From assembly GCF_018139145.2 (NCBI RefSeq), contig NC_059473.1, positions 60,556,707 to 60,620,706 of the forward strand: a DNA stretch of 64,000 bases. Direction: 5' to 3'. This stretch comes from Gymnogyps californianus. Lineage: Eukaryota > Chordata > Aves > Accipitriformes > Cathartidae. The notes beneath the pieces were generated by a model. It was not told the origin of the DNA. It saw only the letters and a program-made list of their open reading frames with translations, and did no database searches. Position numbers and translations under genes: made by a program. Shown here piece by piece: positions 37,422 to 49,194 of the stretch (position 1 is the stretch's first letter; each line of letters starts with the position of its first letter).

Positions 37422-37645
37422 ACCGCCACCATCCCCGCTGCGGTCCGAGGGAAGAGGCGGGCGGCGGCAGCGCCCCGGGGAGCGCAGGCACCGCACCCCC
37501 GCCCCGGGGAGCACGGACTGCCCCCCCACCCCTCCGCCGCCCCGGCCGCGCTCCCCGCTCCCCGCCGCCGGGAGCCCCCCGCCCTCACCGCGCCCCGGCG
37601 GAGCCCGGCCGGGCTGTCCCGCCGCCGGCGTCCCCCGGTACTCAC

Positions 37646-37688
37646 CGCCGGCCGGCTCGGGCAGCGTGGAGACCGAGGTCTGGCCCAT
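37646..37688 (-). CDS. PHACTR2: PHACTR2 coding exon 1 (start codon)
   Basis: On the minus strand the ATG at 37688-37686 opens MGQTSVSTLPEPAG plus the first base of codon 15, ending at the donor GGCG|GTGAGT. The start context GCCATGG has G at -3 and +4, close to optimal. The peptide matches, from memory, the MGQTSVSTL start of one PHACTR2 isoform, and splicing to 4847-5014 joins in frame as ...PAG-V-DGLDKAS. The MGQ start could in principle be N-myristoylated if Met is removed (G2, S5), but this is only a motif resemblance. The 5' UTR continues above 37688 in the CpG island. Confidence 0.92.
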
Positions 37689-38050
37689 GGCTTGGCCGGG
37701 AGGCGATCACGCCGCCCGCCGGGCGTGCAGCCTCCGCCGCGGCTGTTTCCGGGGGGCCATCTCACTTTTCGCCGGGGCCGCGCTCCCCGCCGCGCCGCCC
37801 GCCGGCTGGCGGGGGGCGGCTGCTCCCGCGGCGGCTGCGGCTGCGGCCCGGCGGCTGCCTGTCATGCCGCCGCGCTGCCGGGCCCGCCGGTCGGCGCGGG
37901 CCCGCGGCCGCAGCGCCGCGCCCCCCCCCCGCGCCGGGGCGCCGCCTTGCCCCCGCCCGGCAGCGAAGGGGGGGGGGAGGCGCTGCGCTCCGCCGCGCCG
38001 CTCCCTGCCCGGATCCCCGCTGCGGGGCAGGGGCACGGGAGGGACCGTAA
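37689..38050 (-). promoter_or_regulatory. PHACTR2: Presumed 5' UTR and core promoter of PHACTR2
   Basis: This GC-rich stretch immediately 5' of the start codon is where the transcript must begin unless an upstream exon exists. No splice acceptor with a polypyrimidine tract is apparent close above the ATG, which favours an unspliced 5' UTR. Boundaries are approximate. Confidence 0.6.
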
Positions 38051-38067
38051 AAGTCTTTAATACATTT

Positions 38068-38105
38068 AAAAAAAAAAAAAAGACATTGCCCCCCCCCCCC
38101 CCCCC
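38068..38105. repeat. Homopolymer pair: A14 and C17
   Basis: A14 (38068-38081) and C17 (38089-38105) are separated by GACATTG, at the upstream edge of the CpG island. On the gene's sense strand this reads G17 then T14. The G17 run can itself form a quadruplex, and poly(dA:dT) beside a promoter tends to exclude nucleosomes. Assembly length in such runs is unreliable. Confidence 0.85.
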
Positions 38106-38799
38106 AGTTATACGGAGATTGGGAAAGACGGCGCTTAACTGGCGAGCCTTCTCGGGCTGCTAACGTCCCAAGCCCCTGCCCAACCCCTGCCCTTCTCCGA
38201 AGTCCGAAACGTTGGTCCAGACATAAAATTACTTCCACCCCTTCTCTGAAGGTACAGGGGAAACGTGTGACAGCTGCAGGGAGCCATCCCATCGCCCTGC
38301 GCCGAGGCGCTTCTCTGCTGGGAGCAGTTTTCAGGGCTTTGCTACCGTCACGAGTGGACAGGGAGTGCCTGGGCAGGGCAGGTCACGGCGTCGTTCCGAG
38401 CCCTTGTTTCGCTGTGACGGAGGTCTGAAAAAGTGCCCAGCCCTTGCCTCTCCCACAGGTGCATAATCGAGGATAGGATCACTTCTAATTTTGAAAGAAA
38501 GAAGATAGTCTAAGACAGCAGCATCCAGGCAGCACTCTGCCGTAACAAGTGACAAGAAGGGACATAATCAATTGGATAAATTAATGGGGAAGATGGGGAG
38601 AAATAGAGATTGTGCATAGCACAAGGGCAAAAGGAACAAAGGTTTATTTTTGCTTAATGGATAACCCTAATCCAAGCCGTGATACAAGCTTAATGCTAGA
38701 GCAAACAGATAACTGTTACCAGTGATGCAAAAAAAACCCCAAACCCTCAAGTGCCTAATAGCTATTACTATGCAGTATCTAGAAACAAGCAGGGAGATG
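38106..38799. other. Region directly upstream of the CpG island
   Basis: Composition drops from GC-rich to AT-rich between about 38200 and 38560. No exon is seen. The last 200 bp may already belong to the CR1 fossil that follows, but the match is too weak to place its start. Confidence 0.5.
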
Positions 38800-39985
38800 C
38801 ATATGCATCACAGGAGGACACTCAAGGCTCATCTAAAGAACATCTATTAGCAAGAGATATGGTGAAATTACTATGTTTTTGAGTGGCCTGGAAGTCCTAG
38901 AGGGGTTGGCTGAAGAGATTTCTGACCTGCTGATCTTTGTATGTGTTGGCACCGTGGTGACATTTCAAGAGATGGAGAATTGTGTGAGTGTGGGGCCCGT
39001 ACTCAGGAAGCAAATGGAGTACCACAGGTAGCTGCAGTCTGGGTAGCCTGGCATCAGAAGAGATGTGGTCATCAGCTAATACATGGTGAATAGAGAAGAA
39101 TACAACTAACGCTAGTCTTCATGGTTTTTATAGAAAATAGGTCTTAGTAAACAGGTCTTTTATTTCCTCATTTTATATGATTACACATTAAATTGCCAGA
39201 GGTACGGGCTTGAGTGTAATAGACTTCCGCTAGGTACTTGATTTAGTAAGAGAGAAAAAAGTGAGGACAACACAAAATTAATAAAGCACAAACAGATGAA
39301 GAACTAAATGAAAAGCAGATCAATTGTCCAAGTAGCACTAGCATTTAATGAGGGTGTTTCTGTTGGGGAGCCGTGGGGAGGCTCTTCAGTGTTTTTATCA
39401 GCAATTCAGAGAAGTATTATTTCAAACAGCTTTAAAAGACTAAATAAATCACCACTGGCAGCAATTTTAGACGGAGTAAATATTACCAGAGTGATAATGA
39501 GGACAAGGCAGTCACAGAGTTATCTGGATTATTTAATAAACTCAGCTCTTTCAAACAAGTAAGTTTTAATAGGGTCAAAAGAAGAAAAAAGTCAGACTTG
39601 CAGGACAGAGCAAGGCAGGCTACAGGGCCAAGGAAGGTATCTTAGAAAGTGGTTCCATGTAGGGGCTCGGAGAAATTCAACACAAGCTCCTAGTGAGCTA
39701 GTGCTGGTACAAAAGGGAGCTGATATTCACATACAGATGTGCAAATAGGAAAGGGGTAGGTAGAAATCCCATTACATCATTGTGCTTTTTGTCAGACAAA
39801 AAGTGCTGTCCCATGTCCAGTGTTGTTGTCTGCCCCTTAAAAAAATGCTGGATGATGGGCGACAGCTCAAAAGAGATCCACAAGAGGAGACGGAAACTGC
39901 AGAAAGTGCTCTCCAACAAAAGGCTTAAAGCAGGCTGGTGCAGATGCGCTCGGGAAAGACTGACGTGTTGCATTTTAGCCTAACA
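38800..39985 (+). mobile_element. Ancient, strongly decayed CR1-type LINE (RT region)
   Basis: The plus strand reads like a degraded CR1/L3-type reverse transcriptase region. 'ggttggctgaagagatttc' is followed by 'tgacctgctgatctttg', 'catggttttatagaaaata' and 'ggtcttagtaaacagg'. Next come 'gtaatagacttccgctagg' (the region around YLDFxKAF), 'tcacagagttatctgg', 'gtgctggtacaaaaggg' and 'tgctgtcccatgtccagtg' (the CVQFWxP region). The order agrees with the CR1 subfamilies I recall from turtles and crocodilians. All frames are broken by stops and indels. The 3' end is not distinguishable. It stands about 0.75 kb upstream of the PHACTR2 CpG island. Confidence 0.6.
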
Positions 39986-42900
39986 GTGCCTTTGCGAGGA
40001 GAGAATAGCATTGTAGCACTGCTGGATGTTCAAACACTGAAGGCAAGGCTCTTTGCCTGACACCTCCAAATCCAGGCCCCATACGAAGCACGGGGTTGAA
40101 GTGAGTGGGGCTAGTACAGAGGCACCAGGCTGAATTATGCAGTGGGAGCTAAGGGGGAGGCAGATGGTCTAATGGTCCCTTCTTCAACCCGACGAAAGGC
40201 TTTCGGAAGGGCACCTTGTTGAACAACCGACTCCTGTCACTTATTTCTCAGGAGAGTTTTTTGCATCGATTCCCCACATTTATTTTTCTTACCTTGAAAA
40301 ATGATTTTTAAAGGGTTTGTTTTGAGAAACTCAAGTTACCTCTTTGGAGTCACTCGTAAACAGGAACATAAAAGTGTTCCCGACTGCCTCCAGTGAATCT
40401 CATTAATTTTATCAAAGGAATTTGTGTTCCCCTGCTACGTAAAAGCCCAGTTTACAATGCAAAAGTATATTCATCTGTCTGCAATGATTCCTGTGAAGTA
40501 ATAAACTCCTCAAGGTTGATTCATGAGCTGATAAAATGGGTATAGTTATCACATTCTCCAGTGTAGTTGAATTAGTTGCCAATTTCTTTTGTTTTGCTTG
40601 TTGTGTTTGTTTGGTTTTTTTTCTTCCTAAGTTAACTGACAGTGGTGACTTTCTTTTATATGTTTTCTCTGCAGCCACCTCATTTTTAAGGGTCCTGTCT
40701 TCATACCTCAGCAATGCTTAGTGGTATGTTGCAGAACTAAGCAGATATGGTTACTGCTTTAGAAAGTCAGGGATGGCAGTTCTAGTAGGGAAGATAAATG
40801 TTAATTTATAGCACTAACAGATTACAGGCATCATGTTGTATAGAATAAGAAAATGAAGCTTCTGCTTATAAAAGTTTACCCGAAAGAGCAACTTGTAAAC
40901 AAGAAATAATTTACTTGCGTTAGAAAATTTAAACATCTTATTAGGGGGATTTTTATTCATGACGGACAAGATACTGGGAGCATCCAATACTATCATCATA
41001 GATTCTTTATTCAGCTTTTGTAAAGTGGGCAAAAATAAATACTTTCTCTTGATCCTGAACAGGGAATACTAGTTGAACACATAAAATAGTACCGGTCCAT
41101 ACAACAGTTATGTCTCTTTCTGCTTTATTTTCTGCCTGAAGATGCAAAGGGGCAATGTATACGTCTCAGACTACTCACAGTCATTAACGTTCATCAAATT
41201 AGAAAAAAAATAGCACTTTTCTGCTTAGATCCTGCTTTTTAAGCCATTTGATTTAAGAACTCAGCTTATGACTCACTGATGGGAGGGAATGAACCCTGAA
41301 TCCTCAACACTGTACGAAAAGACATGTACCAATGTGACCTATGAGAGAAACTGGACTGTTGAAAGCAAAGATATACTACATTTCTCCTATGTAGAGCTAT
41401 ATTTATGCAATTGCCTCCACACAGAAGGGATTCTAGCATCCTACTGACATTCCCATATGAGCATCCACACAAAATATATATGTTTAGTATTCAGTTGTCT
41501 GTGGACATTTATTCTGCAGTATGATAGAGATATTTTAATCTGTGCATTAAATTTCTTCCCATGTTGGTAGTTGGCGTTTAGGACAGTTAAAAGCTCAAGG
41601 ATACGATGATGTTTGATAACAACTGATTCTAGCAGAGATTTGAGATTGCAATTATGTAGATAAAATACACTTTTATTAGGTATACTTTTTTTTTAGGATT
41701 TAGATGACTTTATCTATGATGTGTTTGGACTTATATTCCACTTTGCCTTTAAACAACTAATAGGATGAGACACAAATGGACTGCCCAGCAATTTGTAGTT
41801 ATTATAGTCTTCTGGGGTTTCTGGAAATCCACAACTGCAAGGAAAGCAAAAATGGCCTGGGAAGATAAAAGGGAGAATTTCAGAATTAAAATTTCCATTA
41901 TCATTTTAGCCAGGGCTAATCTTGTACTGAACGAAATGCTGCAGCAAGATGCTAAAACGTGAATATGTCTCCTCTCAGGTGGGGAAGCGGAGGTTCAGCT
42001 GATGGGTAGAACAGGTGCCAGTAAGTCATGCCCGACTGTTCTAACGCATCAATGGGGTTCCTGGACACAGTGTCCCAGTTCGAGTTCAGATTTCAGTGTC
42101 AGTAGTAATACTGTGGTTATCTGATTGCCTCATGCTACATGCACAGTTCTTCCCTTCTTGTCCCAAGTTATTGTGTTGGATACTGTAGTGAGTACTGTTA
42201 AACAGATACTCTGCTGTCCCTCAAGAACTGAAATCTTCCCCTGAAAGAGGAAGAATAGCTTCTTCATGAACTTCAGCAGTGTTCGTAAAACAAGAATATT
42301 GCACTTGTATAAATGGTTGGTATGAGATCTCTTCACGGAAGAGAATGTAAAACTTCAAAATTGTTCCCAAGTGAGAATGAAATAATACACACAATAATCT
42401 TTCTCACATGTGAAAGAGCAAATTCCTTCCCATCAATAAAGCTTCAAAAATAGCTGTATTTCAGCGTGTTTACTATACTGGGACAATGGATGGCAATAGA
42501 TAACCTACAACTTGTAGGATGCTGTTGCCCAGTCTTTAGAGTTCTGTAGGCTCACGTAAAGTAAAGAGGCATTTTAGAAAGGTGAATTTGTATTACTCTT
42601 CCTTCAGTCACCAAGATTAATTTATGGCACTAAATATAACAGAAGCTATAAGGACGGGCTATCACATTTAATCCCAGGATTCGTAATGCAGGACTGGCAA
42701 ACACGTTCAACCTTATAACAGGAAAAAAATACTACCTGGGTGCTTATCAAGATAAACCAAAAGGATGGTACTGAGTCCAGAACAGAAATGATCCAGACAG
42801 GTCGTTTCTTGTGTGGTCCTCCCACCCCTCCACACCCGCTCACAACTCCTGTCAGTGTGCAGAACTGCTGGAAGATGAGCAGCACCGTGTCCTGCAGGCT

Positions 42901-45900
42901 GCAGAGCTGGACAATTCAGTGAAGGAAGCAAAGGTTATAACGTGAGCAAACACGAGCAAGAAGCTAAGTAATTTTTTTTGTCATGGGTCACGCAAGAGTT
43001 TACAACAATGACATTGAATTTGTACCTGCCCGTAGAGAACTTGCAGTTACAAAGGGGAAGAGTTTGGGGAGGGCACCACCAAAATCGGTTTGTTTGCTTA
43101 AGACTAGAACATCAGCTGTGGTTGAGCGAAAAGCTAATTCTGTTTTCTGGGAAACTGAATGCAGTTCTTAAACAGGCGCTGTCAAAATAAAATCACAGGC
43201 CATATTCATGAATTATACTGGCATTGTATTGGGAATTTAGGCCATTTCCTTTTAATAACCAGGGACTTTGGTAATAACCCTAGATTATTCTCTTATTTGG
43301 AAATATTTAAAAATATTTTCATGTGTCCTTTTTTACTTTTACTTATTAATGCTATGTTCTTGCCAGTGTCACCTCCCATTTCCAATGCACAAGTACAGCG
43401 CAAAAAATGGAATTTGAAATCTTCTTTAAAAAGGAGGCTGTGTCTTTGCAAGTGATCATCACAAGTCTTCCTCCCTCAAAAAACCCCACTATACATACTA
43501 TCTAGATAGTAGAATGGAAGGCATCTGTACAGAATAACTAACTGAGAGGAGCTTCTGTAGTTCAGTCTCTAAATTTGGAAGCTAGGGCTTCAAAGCCTTG
43601 GACCAGAGGAGTTAATACGCAAATAAGGGCTATTCTGATTAAAACATATAGCAGACATTTCTTTGATGAGATTTGTTTGTTCAGATTAAGACTGCACTTG
43701 GGAGACAGGTAGTGAGGCCCTTACCTACGGAAGATCTGAGGGGCTCAGAGTTGTTTAGTATTCAGGTGATCTCGACTCCTGTTTCAATGTCTGTTCTTAT
43801 TTGTCCTTGCCAGCTCTTGGCCATCACAGGCGGGAAAAGAGCACAGCTGGGCAAACTCATTCCTGGTGATTTGGCACAGACAGGTTTTCTTTCTGCTCAC
43901 AAATTATCTGCAAACAGGTTATAAACTTGCAAACTTGTTTGCTACTCTGAATTATTCACCATAACAGTTTGCAAGCCAATTTCGGACACTGGGAAGCAGG
44001 TAAACAATTGAAGGCAACAGCAGTTCAATAATTTAGCATCCAGGCTGTGTGCTAGGTACCCTCAGCCGTGGGCCTTTCTTTGTGCGCTCTGACTTGGGGG
44101 TGCTATCTGTACCTAGAGGAAACTTTCACAATAGCTGCATCAATATGATTTTAAATGGTTAGTAATGAATGCTTATAGATCTACTCATGTGGTTTTATCA
44201 TCTGATCTGTGACTTCTGTTGTACCCTTTAACTTAATGTTACTTTTGCCTGTATTAAGTAACTGCCTGGCAAGTTGTTCTAGGAAAGATTTCTACAGACT
44301 TGAACATTGCAAGTACGTTGAAAAATCTCTGTTTTCATTTTAATAACAGTTTGCAGTTTCTTGTGGTACTGTACACACTGAGCTTTTAAAGTAATTTACA
44401 TAATGTGTGCGGTTGAAAGGCAGAAAATAGAAAGAAAATGGTCCCAACACAAACATTTCAGGAGTCACGGAGAGCAGATCTACTCGTCTCCTGCGTGTGC
44501 TCCTCAGCTTCAGAAACTGCCCTGATCCCCCACTGTGCTTTCTTCTAACATTTCAATTTCTACACGCTTCATCTCCACCCCAGTTCTGTTCCACAATATG
44601 TTTCAAAAGTTTTCCTTCCCTAATGTTCCTTAAAGGCAATTTCTAAAACTTTATACCCCTCTGAGTTCTTTGACTTTTTCTCCATCCCATGGTTGTTGCT
44701 AATGTTTGTTTACTTTGCTTGCGAAGATCTGGAGTCAGTCCCCTTGCTTTGCTTCAGCAAGCCTGGCCTACACAGGAACCTTCCTTTTCTCACAGACCCA
44801 GAGTATTTCACTAATTATTTGGGGTATTATTACTTTCACATCTACTGTTTTAAAAGTTATCGGCTGCCTAAAGACATACAACATAAGTAGCAGAAGTGGT
44901 GTAATCCAGGTTTTGGAGAACTTCTTGTGCAAGATTATGAAAGGTGAGCAAATGAAAGATTCACACTGATTAATCAAACCCTTCTGACAGTAAGTGTTGG
45001 ACTTTTTAAATTTTAATTTACTGAAAATTAATACGCTATAAGAAATCTGTGTTCTTCAGGGCAAGGATCTTGTCGTCTTCTTTTAAGAAGGGCTAAGCAC
45101 TGTGCAGTTGATGCTGGAAAAAGCTACCTTCTGTCTTTGTTTAAAGCACCAAGGGGAACTGACATACTGGATCACATTGTGTCCCTAACCCTAGACCAGA
45201 TATTCCTGAAAAAAGATGACGAATGCCCCAGTAGATGGCATGACATATTACCCAAAGTCCGTAAGGTCCCACCCTAATACTTAATAATTTAAATGTTACG
45301 GTCCTGGTTTAAATGTTAAACTTTAAAATTTCAAAAACTCTTCTATATGTTTATGATTGTTAATAACAAGAACTCTCGATATTAATGTTGTTCATACGTG
45401 ATCATTTCCTTTGTGCCTCATACTGACTCCTTGATCCCAGAACCTCCTGTTGCATTGCGTTTCGCCATGCCATGGCAGCGCTGTGACAGTACAGGACATT
45501 TCCTTTCCAGGCAGAAAATAACCATCAGAAATTTTCCAATCAAGCGTGTGTTTGTCACCAGATATCAATTTTGTCCAGGGTTCCAGATTTATGATGAAAG
45601 ACAAAAAGGACTACATTAAAAATTATAAATAGCATTCTGCCTGTCCTAGTTCAAGCCACTGGGGAAGAAGAAAGCAATGGCGTAAAAATGACATGCCAAA
45701 GTGTAGAGTTCCTCAAGAGTCGGGTTTCTGCCAGGTTTTCAAAGGCTTTAGCCGCTGCAAGTTCGTATCAGTAGTTACAATAAACAGAACGAACTGGCCC
45801 CTTTACTGATACAAGCTGGCGTGTCCCCAGCAGAGAAAATGAAGTAGTACAGCTAAAAGCAGCTGGAGGTCTGTTCTTACTGCGGGACACCACCTTTCCT

Positions 45901-47814
45901 CCTCCACCTCTTCTCTCAAGGCCTGTTGCGCCTCTTGTTGCATTCACCATAGCAGTGGTCACAGTGCTGGAGCTCCCTAATTCATCATTTCAGGGAAAGG
46001 CTCCTACCAGCTGGACCGGCTCCACTTACGCATTTTTTTTCTCTCCCGTCTGGGCTTAATGGCAGCCTCCGGATGCCTCCTGGCTGCTGCTGCTGCAGCA
46101 AAGCCCAATTAACCGGGAGTACTTCTGCACTCTCCAGCCTGTCCAGCAGTGCCTTCTCGCTTCAGAGAAGTCAGCCATGATACTAGTCCAGCTGCACTAA
46201 CCATTTTCCTTAGGAAAACACAGCTTTCTGCTCTTCAGGGCATGTGTGGTGGTTGCTGGCTGCGGCTTTCCCTCTACGGCTCCAAGCTCCTTAATGAATC
46301 ACTGCTTTTTGGCACTGAAGCAAAATAAACACATCATTTTGGATGCCTTTGCCAAATGTATGTACACTTAGAGCAGGTTTTGAATGATAGAAAGTGAAAG
46401 GTTTAATGAAATGTGCAGGCTGCATAGCTAAAAGTTGCAAAAAAGCCAGAAAATGCGAATCTGAAGGTCACAATAGTACCGTTAGCCCAATAGTGGTTCA
46501 CATCTTGTATATTTTCTAGAACACATGGAGGGGGATTACCACTAGTGTATCAGCTACAGCTTTTACCAGGAAAAACCCATAACAGAAAGCAGCAGAGGGG
46601 TGCAGGATCATTCATCAGCATGACCGTTAGATGCCTACCTCCTTCTTTCCTCTTCTATTTATTAACTGATTCAGTGTAACTACATATAGCACAGCAGACT
46701 TTTACACTGATGCTTCCTAGCCTATGTGAAGGGGAAAAAAACACATCAACAAAAAATTTGGCAGGCATGCTGAATGAAGTTTCTCAGTTGCTCGAGCCAG
46801 TCGTGTGTACATACTCTGTCATGCACTTTGGCCCTTTCAACGTGCCTGAGCCTGTCCATGACTTCAACACATCCATTTGCTCTCGCTGACTTCACTGAGA
46901 ATTGAGAAACAGTTTCGAAAGCGTTTGGCACAACTGTTCATCTAGTTCCTCGCCATTCAGTCAGATTTTAGAATGAATTTAAATGTATTGCTGGACTATA
47001 ATTAGCTCTGAAGGGCCGAAACCCACAGGGGACTGGCTCTTTCCTCTTTAAATGGGAAGCTGTAAAGACACTACCTTAAACAATATCCTGAATGCCAGCA
47101 AAGTTTGAAACCTGGACCCGTGCCTGATTAACTGCCAAAAATCAGAATAATCTCTGCCTTTGGCAAATCAAAGTCATTCCCTACGAAGCTGGTTTACTAC
47201 AGAAATCTCTAGACCAAAATACAAGTTTCAGCCTTCAGTTTCATTTGCCCCCATGTTTCTACTACGATGAAAATGCGGACCTTATTTTTACCCTACTGGG
47301 AAAATGCATTTTTTCCACTCTCCCATGACTCAAAAACATCTGAAAGATTCTTCCTCCAAGCTTAAGAAAAAGAGGGGGGAAAAACTTCACCTTTTGGCAA
47401 AGATACAGAATGGAAATTTTTTACTCAAAAGAGTATTTTCAAAATAAAATAATATATAAGAAGCATGTGAAAACAAGGGGTTATAATGGAAACTACTTTC
47501 ATAGCCAGCTCTAAAGTAAGCACTGCTGTTCCAGAGACACATGGTACTGATGCAAACATTGGTTTGAGGCCAAAACCCCTAGCATGCTAGTGGAATCCGG
47601 AAGCACTACAGTATTAAATACACCTCAAAATATATGTCAGACATCTCCCTGTATCTGTTCCACTTACTCTGCACAGCACGACCCTATACACTTAATTCAT
47701 CAGTGTCTGCAGAATAACAGAATAAGGGGCTGGTGGCAGACATGCTCTCCTTTCCTTGGGCTGGGTTCTTTCCTGCACCACGCTCCCCAAATGGTCTTCT
47801 GCAAGACCGGGCTT

Positions 47815-47945
47815 ATTATTCCCGTTTTGCAAATATTGAGCCAATATCCACTTTCCATCTGCAGCACTTATACAGCATCTATTATTACAGCGTGTGAGCA
47901 CCGCTCACTGGTCCTAGGGAAGTGTTATTATCCCCAAGGTAGGAT
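47815..47945 (-). repeat. Possible MIR-like fragment
   Basis: 'ttattattcccgttttgcaaat' and, further right, 'agtgttattatccccaagg' resemble the reverse-complement MIR core (tattatccccattttacagat). The similarity is short and the parts are not well ordered, so this is tentative. Confidence 0.3.
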
Positions 47946-48383
47946 TTCCACATTTCATCTGGAGTGATGGGGGGAGGGAGGGTGCTACAAAAGGCATGAG
48001 GGCACCCTGCTCAGCTGCACTCCTCGTTGGCAGACTCTTCATGCTACCTTCAGTCTGCTTCTTCCAGCTGCTCCAAGGCAGTTGGCCTGGCCCTGGGCAG
48101 TTTTCTATCATGGAAAAACCCCTTTTTGCACCTACCAAGATTAGAAGCTATGGTGCTTGGCCTGCATCTTTGCCGATTCATTAGAAAAGCCCACAACCAG
48201 TTGGAAGTGTCCTAATCAAGGGCGTAAAATGAATCTTCTGCTTTTGTGCAGCCTGGCTTTTCTGCAGATTTGTGGCTTTTGCTCACAGTTCTTGCCTCGC
48301 AATAAAATGCAAACACCGACGGAAAGTTTCCCCAGGAGTGGGGCTGGTGGAGCATCCCCCTCTGCCACCTGAATTCTCCAGAA

Positions 48384-48418
48384 GTTTAACAGGGGAGCAA
48401 GGTTTAACAGGGGAGCGA
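48384..48418. repeat. 18-bp tandem duplication
   Basis: GTTTAACAGGGGAGCAAG is followed directly by GTTTAACAGGGGAGCGA. The copies are identical over the first 15 bases. Confidence 0.85.
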
Positions 48419-49179
48419 CGTCCCCTCCCTGCCAGCTCTGTCGGGGTCTGTCTGGCTGCAGGTACGCACGGGCACTAGCAGAGCACTGACTCAGGCTGCT
48501 TCTCCTCTGCCAGGTCTGGTGCCAGGTCCCCACAGGGCTCAAGAGCTGTGGCTAGAGGCCACCGTACTAGAGCATTATCATACAAGCCCATTTCCCTCGG
48601 GAAGGCAGACCAAAACCTCCGGCTTGGGGCTTCCAAGCACGTGTGTGTGGCTGCACCTACCTGCTGGCCCTGGGACAGACCCGGGCTCAGCCAGGAACGC
48701 CTGGCTGCTCCCTGGCTCTCCAGGGGGACAGACGGTGGCTGCTCCCCAAGTCACCAGGGAATGAGGAGGTGGGGACAGAAGAGAAAAAGCTGCCCCTTGG
48801 ATCTCTGGGCACTGGGCCCACCAGCTTTTTCTGCCTCAAAAACGTACCGCAGGGGTGGTGTGGCACAGATCAGCCTTGCAGCATGCATCCAAGCTGCGGC
48901 TCCTCGTAAGGGCCGATGGGTCAGCCAGGTGGTGAGGTCTGCGGGGCTCACAAACAGCAGCCGCAGGCAAGCAAGCAGGGCTGGCAAAGCATGCAACCTG
49001 CTCTGCCAGGGAAGAGCAGCCACCCAAGAGGTTGATAAAACCTCACGAACAGGCATGTGTTCAGTGGATGTTGACTTTGGTGGCTGGGCCCTGTGCTTTA
49101 GACATAATGTCAAAAAGGTGTGACTGGTTCAAAGATACAAGTAGATCCAATTTCATGGTTATATGCACACCAATCACCT

Positions 49180-49194
49180 CCCTCCCTCCCCAGC
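49180..49194. repeat. (CTCC)n pyrimidine tract
   Basis: Three to four CTCC/CCCT units in a row form a short pyrimidine-only simple repeat without further features. Confidence 0.6.

Larger units (their letters stand above)
5015..37645 (-). other. PHACTR2: PHACTR2 intron 1 (about 32.6 kb)
   Basis: The interval between the exon 1 donor (GGCG|GTGAGT, GT at 37645-37644) and the exon 2 acceptor is 32,631 bp, phase 1. A very long first intron behind a CpG-island promoter is common in vertebrate regulators. It hosts the mobile elements listed separately. I saw no further PHACTR2 coding exon inside it. The short alternative start I recall for human PHACTR2, MDNA joined to the same VDGLDK exon, was looked for as a short ATG-containing stretch ending in a donor and not found, but a 13-nt coding end is easy to miss. 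Confidence 0.85.
37300..38050 (-). promoter_or_regulatory. PHACTR2: CpG-island promoter of PHACTR2
   Basis: About 750 bp are extremely GC-rich and dense in CpG, in contrast to AT-rich DNA on both sides. The island contains exon 1 with its ATG and, above it on the minus strand, the presumed 5' UTR and transcription start region (somewhere in about 37750-38050). No TATA box sits at a convincing place. GC-box-like motifs (CCGCCC/GGGCGG) are frequent, e.g. about 37710-37720. The exact start site cannot be read from sequence. The island's GC richness produces long meaningless open frames on both strands. Confidence 0.9.

Noticed and set aside
37058..38060. Open frames of up to 330 codons on the plus strand over the CpG island, and 109-176 codons on the minus strand.
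   Set aside because: They are rich in Pro, Ala, Arg and Gly, overlap in several frames on both strands, and reflect rarity of stops in very GC-rich DNA. Only the 43 nt at 37646-37688 fit a known protein.
41685..41745. T-rich tract ending in AG followed by a short open stretch, resembling a splice acceptor on the plus strand.
   Set aside because: No donor at a sensible distance and no recognised protein. T-rich plus AG is frequent by chance in AT-rich DNA.
45180..45200. ccctaaccctag, resembling telomeric repeat.
   Set aside because: Only about two units are present, which is within chance expectation.
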